DNA of 64,000 bases from DAIPKP01 sp964539095 (GTDB lineage Bacteria > Synergistota > Synergistia > Synergistales > Aminiphilaceae): assembly GCA_964539095.1 (NCBI GenBank), contig CAZIFL010000004.1, positions 1 through 64,000 on the forward strand. Direction: 5' to 3'. This document shows positions 60,262 through 64,000 of this stretch, one piece after another (within the stretch, counting starts at the first letter, position 1; every line of letters starts with the position of its first letter). A program made the position numbers and the translations under genes. Below the pieces are notes generated by a model that was not told the origin of the DNA, searched no databases, and worked only from the letters and a program-made list of their open reading frames with translations.

Positions 60262-60996
60262 ATGAAGCAGCTCCAGCGTAAGAGCCCCTTGCCACTCTAC
60301 TACCAGCTCAAGGAAAAACTCCTTGCTCTGGTGGATGATGGAATTTATAAGGCTGGTGAAATGATCCCTTCGGAGCGGGAACTCTGTGAAAAGCTCCGCA
60401 TCAGCCGTATGACTGCCCGGAAAGCGATCAGCACCCTCGTAAATGAGGGGGTCCTCTACCGTGAGCAGGGGAAAGGTACCTTTGTGGCCCCCTCCAAGCC
60501 TCCCTGTACCTTTTCTAAGATCACCGGTTTTTCTGAGAACCTCCGGGATATGGGGCTTGCCTTTCGGACAGAGATTATTGATTTCCGTAGCGAAGAGGCT
60601 ACCCGCGGTATTCGGGAACGTCTTGATCTTCCTTCAGAGGATTCCGGGGTTTTCTACTTTCTGCGGCGCCGTTTTGTGGGGGAGGAGCCCTTTTCTCTGG
60701 AACATGCGTGGATACCCGCTCATCTCTTTCCCGGTTTCTGCCGGGAGCGTCTTGATGGAGATTCGTTCTACCGGATTCTGGAAAAAGAGTACGGCTATCG
60801 ACTCACCCGGGCAAAACAGACGATAGAGCCTGTGTTAGCTTCAGAATTCGAAGCTTCCGTCCTCTTCCTGGAGCCTAACACTCCCATCTTGCTCTTTCAG
60901 CGTCAGACCTGGGGAGAGGAGGAGGTGATTCTGGAATATACCAAGTGCCTCTATCAGGGGAAGCGGTTTAAGTACGAAATGTCTCTTGAAGTGTAG
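60262..60996 (+). CDS. nagR: GntR/HutC-family regulator, NagR-like
   Basis: 244 residues. N-terminal winged helix (PLYYQLKEKLLALVDDGIYK, PSERELCEKLRISRMTARKA) and C-terminal UTRA sensor domain (FSENLRDMGLAFRTEIIDF; YEYTKCLYQG type ending EYTKCLYQGKRFKYEM). HutC regulators of this type bind GlcNAc-6-P or GlcN-6-P and release the nag operator. ATG at 60262 follows AAGAAAGG. First gene of nagR-nagE-nagA-nagB. Confidence 0.88.
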   Translation: MKQLQRKSPLPLYYQLKEKLLALVDDGIYKAGEMIPSERELCEKLRISRMTARKAISTLVNEGVLYREQGKGTFVAPSKPPCTFSKITGFSENLRDMGLAFRTEIIDFRSEEATRGIRERLDLPSEDSGVFYFLRRRFVGEEPFSLEHAWIPAHLFPGFCRERLDGDSFYRILEKEYGYRLTRAKQTIEPVLASEFEASVLFLEPNTPILLFQRQTWGEEEVILEYTKCLYQGKRFKYEMSLEV

Positions 60997-61037
60997 CTGT
61001 ATATCCAGCGTTTGCATATGACAGAGGAGGAAAAAAT

Positions 61038-62426
61038 ATGAAGTTTTTTGCAAAAGTTCAGAAGCTCGGCAAAGCCCTTATGCTTCCCGTGGCGGTGCTC
61101 CCTGCAGCGGCCCTTCTGCTTCGCCTGGGAGCCCCGGATGTCTTCGATATCCCCTTTATCATGAAGGCTGGGGGGGCTATCTTTGATAATCTTGCCCTTA
61201 TCTTCGCCATCGGTGTGGCCATCGGCATGGCCTTCGATAACGGTGGTGCCGCCGGTCTTGCGGGTGCTGTAGGGTACCTTACCCTTACAAGTGCCGTGGT
61301 AACCATCAACGACAGCATCAACATGGGAGTTCTGGCGGGTATCATTTCGGGGCTTCTCGGAGGGGCCATGTATAACCGGTTCCATAACGTAAAGCTCCCC
61401 GATTTTCTCGGCTTTTTTGGAGGGAAGCGCTTTGTCCCCATTGCGACTGCAGGGGCAAGTATCCTTCTGGCTCTTCTCTTTGGGTATGCCTGGCCCCCCA
61501 TTCAGAACGCAATCCACGCAGCAGGTGAGTGGATTATTCAGGCTGGCACCGCAGGAGCCTTCACCTTTGGCTTCCTGAACCGTCTTCTCATTCCGGTGGG
61601 GCTCCACCACGTGCTGAACAGCATGGTCTGGTTTGTCTTCGGCACCTTTACGGATCCCGCTACGGGACAGATGGTCACGGGAGATCTCAGCCGCTTCTTT
61701 GCGGGGGATCCCAGCGCAGGAATTTTTATGACCGGATTCTATCCCATCATGATGTTTGCTCTCCCCGCAGCGGCTCTCGCCATGTATACCACTGCCCGGC
61801 AGGAGAACAAAAAGGCCATTGCAGGGGTTCTTTTCAGCGTGGCCTTTACCTCTTTCCTTACGGGAATCACAGAGCCCATCGAATTTGCCTTCATGTTCCT
61901 CGCTCCGCTACTCTACGTATTCCATTCCCTTATGACGGGGGTGGCTTTGGCGGTCTGTAACATTATGGGGATCCACCACGGTTTCGGTTTTTCTGCAGGC
62001 GCTATCGACTACTTCCTCAACATGGGTCTGGCTACCAAGGGGTGGCTGCTTATCCCTCTCGGCCTTCTCTTTGCAGCGGTCTACTACTTCCTCTTTGTCT
62101 GGATTATTCGAGCCTTTAACCTGCCCACTCCCGGGCGGGTAGAGCTTGAGACGGCGGAAGTGTCTTCCTCCGTGGGGGAGCTTCCCATAGAGAGCCTTGC
62201 GGTGGCCTATCTTGAGGCGTTGGGGGGCAAAGGAAACGTTGAAAGCCTTGATGCCTGCATTACCAGGCTCAGGCTGGTTCTGAAAGATGCCTCAGTGATA
62301 ACCGACGAGCATCTCAAGATTTTGGGATGCACAGGGGTGCTCCGCTCCAAGGGAAATATTATGCAGGTTGTGGTGGGAACTAAGGCGGAGATCCTGGCGG
62401 ATGCCATAAAGGTACTCATGAAGTAA
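61038..62426 (+). CDS. nagE: PTS EIICB, N-acetylglucosamine type
   Basis: 462 residues. EIIC (1-355) has about ten membrane helices with GKALMLPVAVLPAAALLLRLG, FLNRLLIPVGLHHVLNSMVW and GITEPIEFAFMFLAPLLY (transport Glu/His motifs). EIIB (about 385-462) carries the phosphorylated Cys in SLDACITRLRLVLKD. EIIA is not fused, so a separate EIIA is needed. Takes up and phosphorylates GlcNAc. Follows nagR by 41 bases with AGAGGAGG before the ATG. Confidence 0.92.
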   Translation: MKFFAKVQKLGKALMLPVAVLPAAALLLRLGAPDVFDIPFIMKAGGAIFDNLALIFAIGVAIGMAFDNGGAAGLAGAVGYLTLTSAVVTINDSINMGVLAGIISGLLGGAMYNRFHNVKLPDFLGFFGGKRFVPIATAGASILLALLFGYAWPPIQNAIHAAGEWIIQAGTAGAFTFGFLNRLLIPVGLHHVLNSMVWFVFGTFTDPATGQMVTGDLSRFFAGDPSAGIFMTGFYPIMMFALPAAALAMYTTARQENKKAIAGVLFSVAFTSFLTGITEPIEFAFMFLAPLLYVFHSLMTGVALAVCNIMGIHHGFGFSAGAIDYFLNMGLATKGWLLIPLGLLFAAVYYFLFVWIIRAFNLPTPGRVELETAEVSSSVGELPIESLAVAYLEALGGKGNVESLDACITRLRLVLKDASVITDEHLKILGCTGVLRSKGNIMQVVVGTKAEILADAIKVLMK

Positions 62427-62481
62427 TCCGCACCTTCTGCAGATCCTGCATAAAGTGCACAAAGATCGAGGGGAGAATGCC

Positions 62482-63642
62482 ATGCTTCAGGCTATCATAC
62501 ACGGGCGTATCGTACTGGAAGATCGCATTCTGGAAGATGGAACCCTTCTTTACGATACACGGATTCAAGAGATCTTTCAGGGTGGTGTGGAGGCACTTCC
62601 TGTGGGAATTCCTCTACACGACGCCCAGGGGGCCTACGTTCTCCCCGGCATGATTGATATTCACACCCATGGTGCTCTGGGGTGGGATGTTATGGATGGA
62701 GATCCCCGGGGAATTCGGGAAATGTCTTCCTTTCTCGCTTCCCGGGGGGTAACCTCCTTCTGCCCCACCACCATGACCATGCCTCTTGAAACTATACACA
62801 AGGCCATAGAGGCGGTTCGGCAGTGCCGTGGGGAGGGAGTTCCCGGAGCTTCCATTCTTGGTATCCATCTGGAGGGTCCCTTCATCTCTTCCCGATACAA
62901 AGGGGCCCAGAATGCCGAGGATATTTTAGAACCCTCTGCGGCGTGGGTGCTCGAAAGAAAAGAAGATATCCGCATTGTTACCTACGCTCCCGAAAAGGAT
63001 CCACGGGGGGCGTTCTGCTCCTCCCTCGCGAAGGAAGGAATCCGGCTCTCCCTCGGCCATACGGGGGCTTCTTACGAAGATGTCTTTCGGGCTCAGGAGT
63101 ACGGTGCATCTTCAGCTTCGCATCTCTTCAACGGTATGCCCCCCATACACCATCGGGATCCCGGTGTGGTGGGGGGGGTGCTCAAAAGTTCTCTCTATGC
63201 GGAACTTATCGCAGACGGTGTGCATGTACACCCCGGCTTTTTCGATCTGGTGGTACGCATGAAGTCCCCGGAAAAGGTGATTCTTATCTCCGACTCCATG
63301 CGAGCCGCAGGATTCGGCGAGGGGGAGTATGATTTCGGAGGTCAGAGGGTGCGGGTCTCCCGGGGGGAGGCCCGCCTCGCAGATGGAACCCTTGCGGGGA
63401 GTGTTCTTACCCTGGATCAGGCTTTTCGAAACGTTTTCTATGCCGCAGGCCTCTCCCTTCCTCAGATGGCCCGGCTTACTGCGACGAATGCGGCGAAGAT
63501 GCTTGGGCTTCCGGATAAGGGGCGTATTGTCCGGGGGGCCTCTGCGGATCTCGTCTTCCTGGATGCCTCGCTTGAGGTAGAGAGAACCCTGGTGGAGGGG
63601 CATGACGTTTTTTCGAGAAAAAGTGGGGAGAGTTCATCATGA
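62482..63642 (+). CDS. nagA: N-acetylglucosamine-6-phosphate deacetylase
   Basis: 386 residues. Removes the acetyl group from GlcNAc-6-P. Amidohydrolase barrel: MIDIHTHGALGWDVMDG (metal HxH), LGIHLEGPFISSRYKGAQ (metal Glu), LSLGHTGASYEDV, SASHLFNGMPPIHHRDPG, and the catalytic Asp in VILISDSMRAAGF. ATG at 62482 follows GAGGGGAG. Its stop overlaps the nagB start (ATGA). Confidence 0.95.
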   Translation: MLQAIIHGRIVLEDRILEDGTLLYDTRIQEIFQGGVEALPVGIPLHDAQGAYVLPGMIDIHTHGALGWDVMDGDPRGIREMSSFLASRGVTSFCPTTMTMPLETIHKAIEAVRQCRGEGVPGASILGIHLEGPFISSRYKGAQNAEDILEPSAAWVLERKEDIRIVTYAPEKDPRGAFCSSLAKEGIRLSLGHTGASYEDVFRAQEYGASSASHLFNGMPPIHHRDPGVVGGVLKSSLYAELIADGVHVHPGFFDLVVRMKSPEKVILISDSMRAAGFGEGEYDFGGQRVRVSRGEARLADGTLAGSVLTLDQAFRNVFYAAGLSLPQMARLTATNAAKMLGLPDKGRIVRGASADLVFLDASLEVERTLVEGHDVFSRKSGESSS

Positions 63643-64000
63643 GAATCGTTCTTTCGGATACCTATAGGGATATGAGCCGCAAGGCCGCCTATATCGTAGC
63701 AAGCCAGATCATCCTGAATCCCCGGAGTGTGCTGGGGCTCGCCACGGGAGATACGCCTCTGGGGCTCTATCGTATGCTTATCAGCATGTATTGGGCGGGA
63801 GATCTCGACTTTTCTCGCATCACTACCTTCAACCTTGACGAGTATTACGAGCTTTCCGAAGAGAGTCCCTACAGCTACCACTACTACATGAAGCAGAATC
63901 TCTTTCAGCATATTAACATTAGAAAGGAACAGTGCCACATCCCCCGGGGGACTGCAGAAAATGTGGAGCAGGAGTGCCGCCTTTACGACAGAGCTATCGA
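63639..64000 (+). CDS. nagB: Glucosamine-6-phosphate deaminase (3'-partial)
   Basis: The first 120 codons are present. Converts GlcN-6-P to fructose-6-P and ammonia. VLGLATGDTPLGLYRMLISM is the phosphate-binding loop and TTFNLDEYYEL the catalytic Asp region. ATG overlaps the nagA stop. The rest lies beyond the window end. Confidence 0.93.
   Translation, partial: MRIVLSDTYRDMSRKAAYIVASQIILNPRSVLGLATGDTPLGLYRMLISMYWAGDLDFSRITTFNLDEYYELSEESPYSYHYYMKQNLFQHINIRKEQCHIPRGTAENVEQECRLYDRAI

Noticed and set aside
1..64000. CRISPR arrays, rRNA, tRNA and prophage
   Set aside because: No regularly spaced repeats, no rRNA signatures, no cloverleaf and no phage structural genes were found by eye; a dedicated scan (e.g. 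covariance models) would be needed to exclude small RNAs.

Overview
The window looks like a chromosomal segment of a Gram-negative, anaerobic, flagellate or surface-glycan-bearing member of the Synergistota. The grounds are the C-terminal Cys plus hydrophobic helix plus Arg/Lys tail of the Pmp-repeat surface protein, which resembles the Synerg-CTERM sorting signal, a SUF system reduced to SufC plus one SufB/D-like scaffold, a lone rubredoxin, GatCAB, and a GC-rich genome (roughly 57-60 %) with frequent GTG/TTG starts and strong AGGAGG ribosome sites. No rRNA, tRNA or CRISPR array was seen. Phylum assignment is an inference.

Layout. 1-8.4 kb: plus-strand nonulosonic (sialic-like) acid cluster: neuB (5' end outside the window), neuD-like acyltransferase, CMP-sugar synthetase, a second hexapeptide protein, class III aminotransferase, SDR, CBS-nucleotidyltransferase, an unknown gene, then a truncated and frameshifted second neuB and a PseH-like acetyltransferase that has lost its acetyl-CoA loop. 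8.4-14.1 kb: accessory island with an Rpn-type nuclease gene and a coupled small ORF, a 5'-truncated AlbA/RecG-like ATPase pseudogene, slyD, a complete IS200/IS605 element (tnpA-tnpB) and a DDE transposase remnant. 14.1-28.2 kb: ywbE, a lone XPB-like helicase, an AEC permease, a hybrid histidine kinase overlapping an HDOD/HD gene, tolC-like, transketolase, a tRNA methyltransferase, queH, a HypE-like protein, an M24 peptidase and rubredoxin. 28.4-40.5 kb: tightly packed housekeeping genes miaB-comEA-comEC-coaX-dus-lysS-ligA-gatCAB. 40.6-50.2 kb: an EF-G paralogue, glutaredoxin, folB-like, pgi, sufC/sufB-like, ttcA (convergent), a DegS/DegU-type two-component system and an unknown gene. 50.3-56.2 kb: a flippase-like membrane protein, an isoprenylcysteine-methyltransferase-like protein, a LuxR-type regulator, a gene-poor 470-bp gap and the large surface protein. 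56.4-59.2 kb: a minus-strand group of isochorismatase-like, MBL-fold and an aberrant malic-enzyme-like gene. 59.4-64 kb: an unknown gene and a GlcNAc utilisation operon nagR-nagE-nagA-nagB (nagB cut by the window end), preceded by a perfect 48-bp palindrome.

How the parts fit. The first cluster should make and CMP-activate a nine-carbon acidic sugar for surface or flagellar glycans; the decayed second synthase and acetyltransferase suggest a second sugar was lost. The nag operon imports GlcNAc by the phosphotransferase system and converts it to fructose-6-phosphate, feeding pgi and transketolase. Five separate tRNA-modification genes (trmI-like, queH, miaB, dus, ttcA) are scattered through the middle of the window. 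The points most worth a second look are the decay of the second sugar locus, the 36-residue Gly/Tyr-rich reading frame at 14.4 kb, the small ORF coupled to the Rpn gene, the malic-enzyme homologue with altered metal ligands, and the two symmetric operators.
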